64,000 nucleotides of DNA from Cercis canadensis (GCA_003255065.1 QAOA01004753.1:579321-643320); one strand, 5' to 3'; shown: positions 51,016-62,930, counted from the stretch's first letter. Notes: generated by a model not told the origin, from the sequence alone. Numbers and translations are program-made.

Positions 51016-51346
51016 TATTATTACTAGATCTTACTAGATCTTCGTATAATCATGTTAAAAAATGAAAACAAAGCATGATACCAATTCAAAGATACATACA
51101 TACACGTTATAGAACTGAAAAGAAAAGAAAAAAAGTAGAAACAAAAATTATAATGGTCGTCCCCTTCTCTTTAATTATTCCATTCATAATCTTTATCAAA
51201 GTAATGGGCTTAAAGCCTTAAATCAAATCATATCCAAAATATAGGCTTCATAAAACCCATCAAGAATTACCCACTTGGACAATAGAACAGCCTAAAGCTA
51301 ATCAATTTTTGATTATAAAATAGATTGAAAATTAATATAAGATATC
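51016..51346. other. short stretch between LTR-like blocks
   Basis: No gene. AGATCTTACT is directly repeated near 51028. Nothing else identified. Confidence 0.4.
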
Positions 51347-52402
51347 TGTCACAACATACCTGAAGGTCGCTACAACGTAGATGTCAAACTTTTAAAAAAG
51401 ATTAATTTTTGAAAAAAAAAAAAAAAACTTAGAGTCACCACCAATTGTATTAAGAAAAATAGGAAAAAATTAAAAAATCTCGTTTTGAATTTTAAAAATG
51501 ATCTGCGAACCAAAGAGAGTTCGAGAGTCTATTATGTGTAGGGAAGATGTTAAGCATCCCATAATACCCATCTAATAAACGGTTACCTGAAATTAATTGT
51601 GCAAATTAGTTATGGCCAACAATGTATTTGTATTATATTTAAACAATTAATATACATATACATATATAAATAAGAAAACTAATGAATGTAAAAAAAATGT
51701 CTCAAGTTAGCTTCAGTGTCTCTCCTAATAGAAGTAGAGAGCTTCGTGAGCCAATGAGCAGCATGAGCCATTATTATGATATATAAGAGAATACAAAACT
51801 ATAAATGAAATTATCCTTTTTGTTTTTTAGGAATAAAATGAAGTGAGGAGTTTATTTGAAATCACACTTGACTTGCTTCCTCTACAAGCTCCTATGTACC
51901 ATAATTAGGGATCAAAACTTTCGTAGTTCTTTTTAGAAAACAAAAGAAATAAGTTTTTTTTAGAACAAGGAAAACACTTTTCTTTTCAAAAAACTTTTCT
52001 TTTTGTTCTTTTCTTTGATTTAAATAAGTGGCAAAAATCAAATGAATACTTGAAACCAAAAGGAAATAAACCTGTTTGCTTTGGTCATTTTATGTTTTTA
52101 TTTTCAGTGAAAATAAAAAATAAGTCTGAAAATGTGTTTGGTTGAGTTTAATGTAAATGTTTTGCTAAAAATATTTCTTAAATTCGGCCCAAATCTAGAA
52201 ACGTGAAAAAGTTGTTTCCAATGTTTCCTTCTCAAATATTTGAAAATAAGAAATGAAAAAGTGAAAACACAGTGACAATTTTGAAATTATAATAAAAACA
52301 ATGGAAAATGTGGTAGCAATCTTGTAATTATAATGAAAATGGGTTTTAAGTGAAACATTCTTCTCTTTGTTCACAATAGGCAAGTGTTCTTCTCTTTGTA
52401 CA
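51347..52402 (+). mobile_element. LTR-like block of a related family
   Basis: Begins TGTCACAACATACC and runs through AGAGTCACCACCAATTG, GTAGGGAAGATGTTAAGCATC and AACGGTTACCTG, the same order of conserved blocks as the start of the long LTRs at 52403 and 47599 but clearly diverged. The right end is not seen; a younger solo LTR begins at 52403. Confidence 0.5.
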
Positions 52403-54515
52403 TGTCGCAACATCCTTTTCGGGGGTACGACGACGCGAGGCGGTGAAAAGAATAATAAGTGTAAAATTGTAAATTTATAAAGTTTTTTAATTAAAAAAAA
52501 TGATTGGAGAAAATTAATGGAGTCGCCACCAATCAATTTAAGGCATGATTGGATGACTATAAAAAAAAGTTTGGTCTACGTTATCAAAGTTCGGGTAAGA
52601 GAGTTGATTACATGTAGGGAAGGTGTTAGCACCCTACGACGCCCGTTCTAGCGAACGGTTACCAATTTAATTTTATGTCATCTAAAAAAATTGTTGAATG
52701 AAATTGGTCATTAAAATAGATTAATGTGTTATTAAGTCCTACCAGTACCTCTGGTAAAACTTAGAAAGACGCCTCAAGACTATTGGGTAGAGTTTGTGAT
52801 TGTCACTACAATCCTTTCCTAATTTATTCCGTCATAGGCAATTTTTAGCAACCTTACAAACTAAGTGATAACTAAATACAAGAAAGGTAATTTATTATGT
52901 GTTCAAGAAATGAGTTTGAGTTTCGCGGTAAAAGATTTTTATTAGAGATCTCTCTTTAAGTCCACAAGTACATCTGAAAAGACTAAAGTGACACTCTTTA
53001 CCTCTAGAATGTCAAAGTGTCGCCATCATTATGGCTAATTTTGATTATTCCCTCGTCGGTAATCTTATTCCAGCGTGAATAATGATAAAATAATATAAAA
53101 TGCAATGTAAAGTGTCAAAATATAATAAATAAAATAACCAAAGCAATATTGAAATTTTCATTAGTCACTTCAGTACCTCTGACATAACTAATGAATTATT
53201 CTTCACTTCAGGAATATTAAGAAAAATTGTCAACACAATTATTTCCTAATTTAATCCGTCGTCGGGCTTTAACTTTATTTACAAACAAAATTAACATATT
53301 AACAAAATAAATAAAATAATAATAAGGTAATAATTTAGTGGGCTAAACTATGAATTAATAATAACTACAACAAAAGAGACTTATTCAAATTATTAAAGTC
53401 TAAACTCATTAATAACAAGCAAACATTAAGAAATTATGGAGTAATTTGAGAAATTCGGCCCACTTCATGGGTTGATCCAATAATGACAAAAGATAATAAA
53501 AAGAGAATAAAAACAAAAATAATAAAAAAAAAAGGACAAAGGGAGCCACATGACCGGATTCTAAGTGAAAGCAATTAAAAAAAGTAAAAACAAAAGCAAA
53601 AAATGAAACAGTGCATTGAAAAGTCAAACACACAAATTGAAAAGGGAAAAGAAAGAAACAAGAACCAGAGAAGGGGGAACAGCGATGGAGGAGAAAACAA
53701 GAAGCAGAGGGTGGAGAAAATACAGAAATCTCATGGGCTCAGCTTTATTTCTCAACAATCAGTGACAATGGTAAGAAATTTCACTCTCTATTTCTCTAAA
53801 CTTCTTTATAACTCTCTCTAAAAAAGAATTTAAGAAATTGGGGTGGGATTTGATTTTTCTCTATGATGGTGTCTCTGTTTGGTGATGTTTCTTTCTCTAG
53901 ATTGGGTGCTAATGGAAATGGGGTGGAGCCACTGCCATTGACAGTGCCAACCCCTTTGCTGCCTAAAAACAAAAATGTAAAACAAATAGCTAATAATTTT
54001 CCTTTTTTTTTATTAAATTCGTGAGAAGAAATTAGCATGAAAAGAATGATGAAATAGTGTTAATACCTGGACTGATAAATTTTTTGGAGTTTCTCTTTTG
54101 TGTTACCTCTGGTTGCTATTTCGTGTTCTCTTTTTTGTGCTTCTCCGAAAATTCCCTCCTCCTCCTCCTCTGGTCTATGTCTCCCTTTATAGCTGAAGAA
54201 TTGTGCAAGTTGCACTGATGTGATTTTCCTGTTTCCTCTTTTCAAGTTGCAAGAGGCATGGTTGGAAGGAGTGGTGCCGAAGTGATGAACAGCAGCTGGG
54301 TTGCTGCCTTGCATGTGGTCTCACAGAGCACTCATTTTTTCTTTGCTTTTTTATTTATTTATTTATTATTGTTCTTTTTTAATAATAATAATTTTTTTTT
54401 GTATTTTTGTATTCTTTAAGTTATTATCATTGTAAGTATTTTAAACACTTTATTATTATTATTTTTTTTGTATTTGTTCTTTATAAGTTGATTAGGACAA
54501 AATGGAGTATCAACA
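52403..54515 (+). mobile_element. Solo LTR, long gypsy-like family, copy with GTACA duplication
   Basis: Starts TGTCGCAACATCC, ends GGAGTATCAACA, and is flanked by identical GTACA duplications (52398-52402 and 54516-54520). Length is 2.1 kb. It carries GAGTCGCCACCAATC, AGGTGTTAGCACCCTACG and GACGCCTCAAGACTATTGG, shared with 44674-47599 and 29439-31775. No coding region. Open frames at 53409-54314 lie within it and have no known domains. A solo LTR is the trace left when the two LTRs of a full element recombine. Confidence 0.87.
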
Positions 54516-54718
54516 GTACAGTTCAAGCTTCATGAACTAGAAGCAAGCAAGCCAAGGCAAAAGAGTTTGAATATTTGTGCTTTGCTCCAGGTTTATCTCA
54601 TCTCTTTTTATTATCTTTAATAGAAGTTGATTTAACATTAATGCTTTGTAAGCTAAATGGAGAGGAAATTTTATGGTATTCAATTCATTTTACTCTTTTG
54701 CTGTAAACAAAGTATAGT

Positions 54719-54752
<34 letters not shown>

Positions 54753-55310
54753 TAGTTCTGCTATTTTTGCGGAAAATTTCTAATGAATGTGTTCCTATTT
54801 TGTATATCATGAGCAATGCATGAAAAAGTCCCAAGTTTCTGTTTCAAAGCTTCAAAGCTAGAAGCACAGTTCTAGAAGTAGAGGCAATTCATGAGCCTGA
54901 CGTTCTTAAGGTGCTTATTAAGGGAATGATATTTATTGAATTGAAACTCAAGTGGGCAAGGGAGGGTTGGTAAATGTAGAAGATTGATGATTGTATTATA
55001 TGGTTGTGCACACCATCTCTTTGGTTATGGGTCTCACTGACTGCTTGCTCTCTTTGGTTCTCAGCGTAACTTGTAAACATTATCCATGAGGCTCTATGAT
55101 GGATTCAGAAGTTACGTAGATTGGTTTTTTATACCGATTTCTACTGCTTTGTTGCGGTTTTGAGCTATGTTTACACTAGCAATATGTGAGTCAAATACTA
55201 TTAAAACCTTTTTGTTAAAGCTTGGATTCATTTGAGAATGATGCTCTTGTTAATCTCCAATATATTGGTGGGTTGTATGTTTTTGGTGAGGATTTGTTTA
55301 TAGAGTAAAA
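54516..55310. other. intergenic, no gene seen
   Basis: A poly-T run at about 54721-54750. The minus-strand frame 54889-55080 shows no known domain. Confidence 0.45.
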
Positions 55311-55554
55311 TATCTTTTTCTTCCTTTAAAAAATGTTGTTAGTGACAATTTAATCTTTTATTAATTTTTAGTGACAATTAAGTTTTTAAATTTTTATTTT
55401 GTCAATTTAATCTTCAGCTAAGGTCCGTTAGTGAGAATTAATAGAAATTGTCACGTGGCACATTTAATATTGACGTGTCCGTTATGTACTGATATGACAC
55501 ATTAAAAAAAAAACTCCTCTTCTCTCGTTATGTGCTCTGTCTCTCTCATCGCTT

Positions 55555-56430
55555 AATGACCCAGAAACTGGAGTCTCATCCAAAGACATTGTCATCTCAG
55601 AAAACCACTCCATTTCTGCTCATCTTTACCTTCCAAAATTGACCCAACACCATGAACACAAAAAAGTTCCCATCTTGGTCTATTTCCATGGCGGAGGGTT
55701 CTTCATTGAATCTGCCTTCTCCAAGCTCTACCACACCTACTTCACCAAATTCGTTTCTCAAATTGAAGTTATAGTTGTTTCTGTGGAGTACAGACTCGCT
55801 CCAGAGCACCTTCTTCCTGCAGCTTACCATGATTCCTGGGAAGCTCTCAAATGGGTCGCCACCCATTCGACGAAAAACCCCGCCGACGATGAGCCATGGC
55901 TAATCAATCATGGTGATTTCAACAAAGTTTTTATTTGGGGTGACAGTGCTGGTGATAATATAGTGCATAACATCTCCCTGCGTGCTGGGGATGAGAAATT
56001 GCCTGGTGGGGTGAAATTATTAGGTGCTTTCTTTGCCCATCCTTATTTTTTCGGTTCAAAACCGATTGGGTCTGAACCTGTTACAAGGCATGAGCAGAGC
56101 TTGAACTATGTGGTGTGGAGTTTTGTGTACCCTTCTGCTCCTGGTGGGATTGATAACCCCATGATCAACCCTGTGGCTCCTGGGGAACTTAGCTTGGCTA
56201 GACTTGAATGTTCTAAGTTGCTTGTGTGTGTTGCTGGTAATGATAGCTTGAGGGACAGAGGGGTTTTGTACCATGAGGCTGTGAAGAAGAGTGGTTGGAA
56301 AGAGGAGCTGGAACTGTTTGAACGGAAAGGGGAAGATCATGACTATCATATCTTCTATCCTGATTCTGAGAATGGCAAGAAGATGATGAAACGCTTGGCT
56401 TCGTTTCTCCTGGAGTATAGCATTGCTTAA
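55555..56430 (+). pseudogene. Plant carboxylesterase (CXE / 2-hydroxyisoflavanone-dehydratase-like), N-terminus missing
   Basis: Alpha/beta-hydrolase of the plant CXE class, which hydrolyses small esters (some relatives act as gibberellin receptors or dehydratases). The frame from 55555 gives 291 residues beginning NDPETGVSSKD, which matches family residue about 35 onward, so the first 30 to 40 residues are gone and no in-frame ATG precedes the conserved part. The frame can only be opened from a TTG at 55639. Preserved: oxyanion-hole HGGG (from 55687), nucleophile serine in GDSAG (55945-55947; the next residues DNIVH replace the usual GNIAH), the LRDRG Asp region and the DHDYH His region, and a normal C-terminus. 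Intronless like most CXEs. Its left breakpoint lies close to the inner edge of a terminal inverted repeat. It could still be transcribed from a fused promoter, but as it stands I call it a truncated copy. Confidence 0.8.
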
Positions 56431-56721
56431 TCTGTCGAACTTGGTACGAAATCACAACAGCTTTATGAATAATAATAATAATAATAGGGCGTATCTCACT
56501 TATTTTGCTCTGCTTGAATTCTACTTGTTGAAACTCGCTCAAGAATAATTACAAACAGAGGAGAGTCAATTCTTGAAAATCTATGTTTGAAATGCTTTGT
56601 TCATGAACTGTGAGGGAGAAATCTATCAGCCATGGTGTGAGTTTGTGTTGTGTGTGTGTACCCTGCTGGAAATCTTTTGTCGTTTTGCTGTGAGTCAATA
56701 AGAGAGAGAGAAATGAGAGAG
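56431..56721. other. 3' flank of the carboxylesterase copy
   Basis: Non-coding; an (AAT)n tract at about 56467-56487 and (GA)n at about 56700. Probably the 3'-untranslated region carried along with the gene. Confidence 0.45.
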
Positions 56722-56859
56722 AGGAATTTTTTTTAAAATTTTTAATGTGCCACAACAACGTTTAACGTGCCACATGACAGAAGAAATAAATATTCAAAGA
56801 GCACTAAAAATTAATATAGAACTAAATTATCACTAACAACATTTTTCGAAAAAAGGGTT

Positions 56860-57991
56860 TTAACCTTGACAGGCCTTTACAAGTTTCTTTGCGAGCTCTT
56901 CTACTTCAGAACATTGATTATTTTGGAACAAATTCTTACAAATTTTTTCTCCTTCTCCTTCTTCAAATTGAGGAAATTTATTTATTCGGAATAATTGCTT
57001 AACGAAAAGAACCAGACTTTCCGTTGCATCGAGTTTTTTGATACGTTGGGGAGAAGAGTTTGCATGACGAGCAACGCTATTTATGCGAGTGGTGATCAGT
57101 ATTCTGCATCCTTCTGATTTATCACCTGGCAAAGCATCTTTCACCATGTTCCATGTTGAGTATCCCACATATCGTCAAAAACTGTAAGATACTTCTTCCC
57201 CTCCAAATAGTTTGACAAGATTCTCTTCAGACATTCGCTATTCATATTTCTCAGATACTCAGACATTCCATCCTTTATTTCCCGTTGGCTCTCTTCTAGT
57301 AAAACTTCCATCTCCTTGGAGCCAAAATCCCATTTCTCTCTCAGGTAGTCCTCCAATATAGGGGGGATAGGGGGGAGTCTAGATGCTTTCCTTCTTTCAA
57401 GTTTTTTACTACAGAAACACCCACATGTTGTTTTAGCTCTTTCTAAATTGTTGTGGCTCCATTTATCGATACCCTTCAGATTTTCGAGGAAAGGATCCAC
57501 TATCACTCCCCATACAATTTGACACAGCAAGTCAGTGTTTCTCTTCTCCAGATTTATCCAGGCACGAAATTTAAAGTGAGAAGTTACCCGATTATCATTA
57601 TAGAGTTTCTTGGCCAGTGCTGTCTTGCCTGCGCCACCCATGCCTATAATGGAAATAACACGGAGCTCCAAGCCCCCTCTCATGAGCTCATTCACCAAAT
57701 CTTCACACTCTTGCACAAAGCCTACACCATTTTCCTCAACATCCCTTCTCAGTTCTTGCAACGCCTTCTCTTCCGCTTCTGCGTCTTTCACAAGGGCTGC
57801 AACATTTGTTTCCTCAAGATTCTTGCTCAGTCTTTGCAACATTATCAGAGTGTTTACATTGTCGGCTTTGTTCCCACGGTCAAATTCCTTTTCATTTGCC
57901 AAGGCCTCTGAAATTATGTTGTCAACTTTTTGAGCCTCATCTGCTACTTCTTTAATCTCACGGGCGTGCTCTCGGCTGTGGTAGTACTTCT
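56860..57991 (-). pseudogene. NLR resistance gene, rest of CC and NB-ARC part (pseudogene)
   Basis: Minus-strand remnant of a CC-NB-ARC-LRR immune receptor. From the insertion site at 57991: end of the coiled coil with many charged heptads, P-loop GMGGAGKT (57621-57644), RNBS-A-like HFKFRAWINL, kinase-2 LTVFDDMWD (about 57162-57188; the family usually has LDD), then, after a one-base frame change near 57150, the RNBS-B GCRILITTR. It stops at KACQG, just before the GLPLA motif would continue; the rest of NB-ARC and all LRRs are absent. The stretch between RNBS-A and kinase 2 is about 120 residues, longer than the usual 60-70. The gene cannot work: it is split, frameshifted and truncated. The N-terminal part lies beyond the copia element at 62601-62930. 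Confidence 0.88.
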
Positions 57992-60900
57992 TGTTAGTTT
58001 TCATACGTAGAAGGTTTTGAGAGAAGAAGAAGAGCTGAAGTAAAATGCTTAGTTAGATTTTCATTCACATTTTCACATCATATAACAAATGCTTTACAAA
58101 AGTAGACCACAAGGTAAGGTCTACCATACCTTAACTCCTCAAAATAAGCATAAACATAGAAATTCACCTAACCTCACCAACCACAGTTGATGTTATCAAA
58201 ATAAACAAAATACTAGGCTATTAGAGTATCTAGAAAAATCTTGCTTCAACACTCCTCCACAAGATTTTTCTTGGAGACTCCTAGTCTTTCCCTTAATTCT
58301 TGCACTTTGCTTCTAGGCAATCCTTTAGTAAGAATATCTGCAAGTTGTTCATTTGAGCTGCGGTGGACTAGTTCAACTTCACCATCTCTTTCAGCTTGTC
58401 TTATCGCATGCACTTTCACATTTATATGTTTTGTTTTACCATGGTGACTAGGATTCTTAGCCATAGCTACAGCTGACTTGTTATCACACCATATAACAGT
58501 TGGTTTGTCTTGAGTCTGGCCTAAATCCTTAAGAACTTTCCTCAACCATATTGCTTGATTTGAGGCAGCAGCTGCTGAAACATATTCTGCCTCTGCACTT
58601 GATTGTGCAACACAATCTTGCTTCTTTGAGCTCCATGAAAAACATCCTGAACCAAGAGAGAATAAATAGCCTGAAGTGCTCTTCATGTCATCCACACTTC
58701 CAGCCCAATCACTATCACAATAGCCTTGAAGATCTCCCTTATCAGCTGTTGTATAGAAAATGCCATGATCCACAGTCCCTTTAATGTATCTCAAGACTCT
58801 TTTAGCAGCTCCAAAATGTTTTTGAGTTGGTGCTTGCATAAACCTTGACAGTAAGCTTGTTGGAAACATCAAATCTGGCCTTGTTGCTGTTAAATAAAGT
58901 AAACTCCCAATCAGACTTCTATAAGTTGAAGCATCAGCTAATTCTGAACCATCATTCTTTGACAATTTATTGTTGACAACCAGTGGTGTATCTACTGGTT
59001 TGCACTGTTCCATATGAAATTTCTTCAGTAGATCTCTTGCATATTTTTCTTGAGAAACAAAGATACCATTCTCTAATTGATTTATCTCCATTCCCAAGAA
59101 ATAATTCATTTCTCCCAAATCTGTCATCTCAAACTCTTGCTGCATATCAGCTTTAAACTTCACTATTGCTTCATGATCATTTCCTGTTACAAGTAAGTCA
59201 TCTACATATAAGGAGATAATCACAACACCACCATTCTCCAAAGCTTTTACATACAAGGCAGCTTCATTTGGACTCCTCTGAAAACCAGCACCCATCAAGT
59301 AATCATCCATTCTACTATACCAAGCTCTAGGAGCCTGTTTTAAGCCATATAAGGCTTTATGCAGCTTGAGTATTTTCCCTTCATTCCCTTCAACTATAAA
59401 ACCTTGTGGCTGATCCACATACACCTCTTCTTCAAGAACTCCATTCAAGAAGGCTGACTTGACATCCAAATGGAAAATCTTCCATTTGTTTTGAGCTGCC
59501 AAGGCTAACAACAATCTGATTGTGTCATGTCTTGCTACAGGTGCAAAAGTATCATGAAAATCAACTCCAGCCACTTGAGAATAACCCTTTGCTACGAGCC
59601 TTGCTTTATGCTTGTTCACTGTGCCATCAGGATTTAACTTGAGCTTGTAAACCCATTTCAGCCCAATGATAGACTTGTTTGATGGTCTATCCACAAGCTC
59701 CCAAGTTCTGTTCTTCTCAATAGCTTGAATTTCTTCTTGCATTGCTTTTCTCCACACAGCATGATTAGAGGCTTCTTCATAAGTTGATGGTTCAACTACT
59801 ACAAAATTACATCTCTCATAAACTTCTGCTAATGACTTTGTCTTCAAAACTGGACTGTCTGTAGTATTTTCAACAGTAACATCTTGGACAGGTTCAGCTT
59901 GTGTGTGAGTTGCTTCACTGTTCGGTTTGGAGAAGCCTTCATCCCTTATCACCTTTTCATTCTTCCAGTCCCAATGAGCACCTTCATCAACAATGACATC
60001 CCTACTCACCATTAATTGTTGTGTTTCCAAATTATAAATTCTATAACCCTTTGATTTTTCTGCATAACCCAAGAAGACTCCCAATTCACTCTTCTTGTCA
60101 AACTTGGTTCTTTTAACAGCAGGTACATGAGCATAACAGATGGAACCAAACACTTTTAAATGCTTTGCAGTAGGTTTAGCTCCTGACCATGCTTCAATAG
60201 GTGTTAAACCATGCACAGACTTAGTTGGTAGTCTGTTTAGAAGATAAACAGCCGTGTATACAGCTTCTGCCCAGAACATCTGAGGCAATTCCTTCTCCAA
60301 CAGCAAACATCTAGCCATTTCTACCACAGTCCTGTTCTTCCTTTCACATACACCATTTTGTTGTGGTGTATATGGGACTGTTAGCTGCTGGTTGATACCT
60401 TCACCTGCACAAAATTCTTGAAATTCAGCTGAAGTATACTCTTTCCCATTGTCTGATCTCAACTGCTTAATCTTGCAACCAGATTGTACTTCCACCATTC
60501 TCTTGAACATCTTAAAAATCTGTGAAACTTGAGACTTGCTTTTAATAAAGTAAACCCATGTCATTCTTGTCAAGTCATCAATAAAAAGAATGAAATATTT
60601 ATTCTGCCCAACTGACAGATTTTTCATAGGACCACAAATATCTGTGTGAACAAGTTCAAGTTTCTCCTTTGCTCTCCATTCAGCTTCATTTGGAAATGAT
60701 TCCCTATGTTGTTTTCCAAATTGACAAACCTTGCATACTGAGTTTAACTCACTAACAGCTGGTAAATCTCTAGTTAAATACTCTGAATGCATGAGTTTCA
60801 ATGATCCTAAATTAACATGCCCAAACCTATTGTGCCAAAGTTGTGTCTCATCTACTTTAGCAAAATTGGCTTGGTTTAATACAACATTCAGATTTAGAGG

Positions 60901-62600
60901 AAAGGTTTTTTCTACCATTTTCACCATTGCAATCTCAACTCCTTTTTCATCAAACACTTTACAACATTCATCCTTAAACAGCAAAGAATATCCATGATTC
61001 ACCATTTGAGTAACACTAAGTAGATTCTGAGCAAGACAGGGAATATATAACACATCATGAATATACCTGACACCTTTTTTTGTTTGTACAGCAACTGATC
61101 CTTTCCCTTCAGCTTCAACTATCTCTCCATTACCAAGCTTGATTTTTGTTCTCACTGAGCTGTCCAGCTGATCAAAGAGTTCCAAGTACCTAGCCATGTG
61201 ATTTGTACAACCACTGTCAATGAACCAAGTGTGCATGTTTGATTCATGAGAGGACTGACTAGCCATGAAGATAACATCCTTTGGAGGTTCTTGATCATCA
61301 ACAAAATTTGCTTGGTGAGCTGGTTGTTGTTGTTTGGGTTGTTGTGCTTGCTTGGCCCTACAATACTTCTCAATATGCCCAAGCTTTTGACAAAATCTGC
61401 ACTGTATAGGTGGCTTTCCCTTAAAGAAACAATCCTTTTCTTCATGGTTAGTTCTTTGACAAACTCCACATGGAGGAAATTTTCCTCTTGCATTTGAATT
61501 CTGCCCTTGACGATTTTTCTTGTTTTTCCAGCACTTTTCACCACTTCCTCTCTTAAAATCTCTGACTGGTTGCTTCCCCTTTTCTTTAGCTTGAAATGCA
61601 CCTTCTATGGCTTCCTCCTCCTTTCTCATATTGCTTCTCTGCTCATGAGCTTGTAGTTTGCTGATGAGTTCAGAGATTGACAGCCTTTTCAAGTCACAAG
61701 ACTCTTCTATAGCTGAAACCTTAGCTTCAAATCTTGCAGGAAGACTTATGAGTATCTTGTCCACCACTTTGTCATCTTCAAATGTTTCTCCTGTAAGCCT
61801 TATCTTGTTGACAGCTTCTATCAACTTGCCTGCATAGTCTTTTACAGTTTCTGACTCCTTCATCTTGAGCATTTCAAACTCTCTTTTGAGAGTGAGCAGC
61901 TTGACTGCCTTAACTCTGTCACTTCCTTCAAACTCTTCCTTCAATTTATCCCATGCCTCCTTAGGTGAACTACAAGTCATAATCCTGCTGAAAATGCTGT
62001 CTGAAACTGCAGCATAAATACATGATAAAGCCTTTGGCTTTTTAGCTTTCTCCTCCTCAAATATTTTAATTTGAGCCATAGTAGGATTAGCTCTTAATGG
62101 CTCTAGTTCTCTCTCTGTTGCAACAACCTCCCATAAATTTTGAGCTTCCAAATATGCTTTCATCTTAATAGCCCAAAACTGGTAGTTTTCTCCATTAAAT
62201 GTTGGTGGTCCCTGAGTATAGCTTCCTGTAGCCATCTGCTGTTAACTCCTTCCTTTGTAAACCAAACCAGCTTAGCTCCTTCCCCTTTTGTAAGCTTGGT
62301 TGATCCTCACAGGTCCTTTAAGAAAACAGCTCTGATACCATGTTAGTTTTCATACATAGAAGGTTTTGAGAGAAGAAGAAGAGCTGAAGTAAAATGCTTA
62401 GTTAGATTTTCATTCACATTTTCACATCATATAACAAATGCTTTACAAAAGTAGACCACAAGGTAAGGTCTACCATACCTTAACTCCTCAAAATAAGCAT
62501 AAACATAGAAATTCACCTAACCTCACCAACCACAGTTGATGTTATCAAAATAAACAAAATACTAGGCTATTAGAGTATCTAGAAAAATCTTGCTTCAACA
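57992..62600 (-). mobile_element. Ty1/copia retrotransposon, looks whole and young
   Basis: A 4609-base element. The two LTRs are 260 bases each (57992-58251 and 62341-62600), TGTTAG to CAACA, and by eye differ at a single position. Target duplications CTTCT are identical (57987-57991 and 62601-62605). The primer site next to the 5' LTR is TGGTATCAGAGC, complementary to initiator Met tRNA; a purine tract GTGGAGGAG precedes the 3' LTR. One long frame (62235-58246, 1329 codons) has, in order, a UBN2-type gag, a CCHC knuckle, an aspartic protease, integrase, reverse transcriptase and RNase H, the copia order. One LTR difference in 260 bases suggests insertion within a few hundred thousand years at usual plant rates. 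It sits inside the CC part of an NLR gene, same orientation. Confidence 0.95.
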
Positions 62601-62930
62601 CTTCTTCTCCTGCCAGTTTCTCCTTTCCTGTCTATTTAAATAAAGCGTGTACCTACTTATGACATCTTCACCATCACGAACAGCGTTCCCCATTTCCCTT
62701 TCTATCTCCTTTGCTACGTTATTCTTCTCAAGCTTCGACTGATAATCCTTGATCAAGCCACGAATCATTGCGAGTTTAGCACCCAGTGATTCCATGATTT
62801 CGTGTACAGGCCGAAGTTTATTTGCTTCCTCTCTTTCCTTGATCTCCTTCACCGCCTGGAGGATGTCATTAAGTGTAGTTGCACCTAAAGCTACAGATGT
62901 ACCGATAGCACTGATAGTTGCAGGATCGAC
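62601..62930 (-). pseudogene. NLR resistance gene, N-terminal coiled-coil part (pseudogene)
   Basis: Minus-strand frame open from about 62930 to the copia insertion. It starts VDPATISAIGTSVALGATTL, followed by NDILQAVKEIKEREEANKLR, the usual opening of one CC-NB-ARC group (normally MADPATISAIG). The Met itself is not found in frame, so the first codon has been lost or changed. Charged heptads continue up to RQERRNWQEKK at the insertion site. The other part of the same gene lies at 56860-57991, with the CTTCT duplication at both junctions. Confidence 0.85.

Larger units (their letters stand above)
55311..56858 (+). mobile_element. Candidate gene-carrying foldback element (Pack-type)
   Basis: Two inverted arms enclose a carboxylesterase copy. 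Left arm (about 55305-55520): AAAATGTTGTTAGTGACAAT, TATTAATTTTTAGTG, GTCACGTGGCACAT, GACACATTAAAAAAAA. Right arm (about 56722-56858), on the opposite strand: AAAATGTTGTTAGTGATAAT, TATTAATTTTTAGTG, GTCATGTGGCACGT, GGCACATTAAAA. The order of blocks is the same from the outside in on both sides, so they are true inverted repeats. The outer ends (GAGTAAAATATC left, GGTTAAAACCC right) resemble the ends of the family A MITEs. No target duplication was found; the right edge abuts the NLR fragment. No transposase is present. Confidence 0.6.

Noticed and set aside
57453-57933. Plus-strand frames of 152 and 107 codons
   Set aside because: Shadows of the NB-ARC coding strand.
58241-62346. Several plus-strand frames and a second minus-strand frame within the copia element
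   Set aside because: Shadows of the long polyprotein frame.
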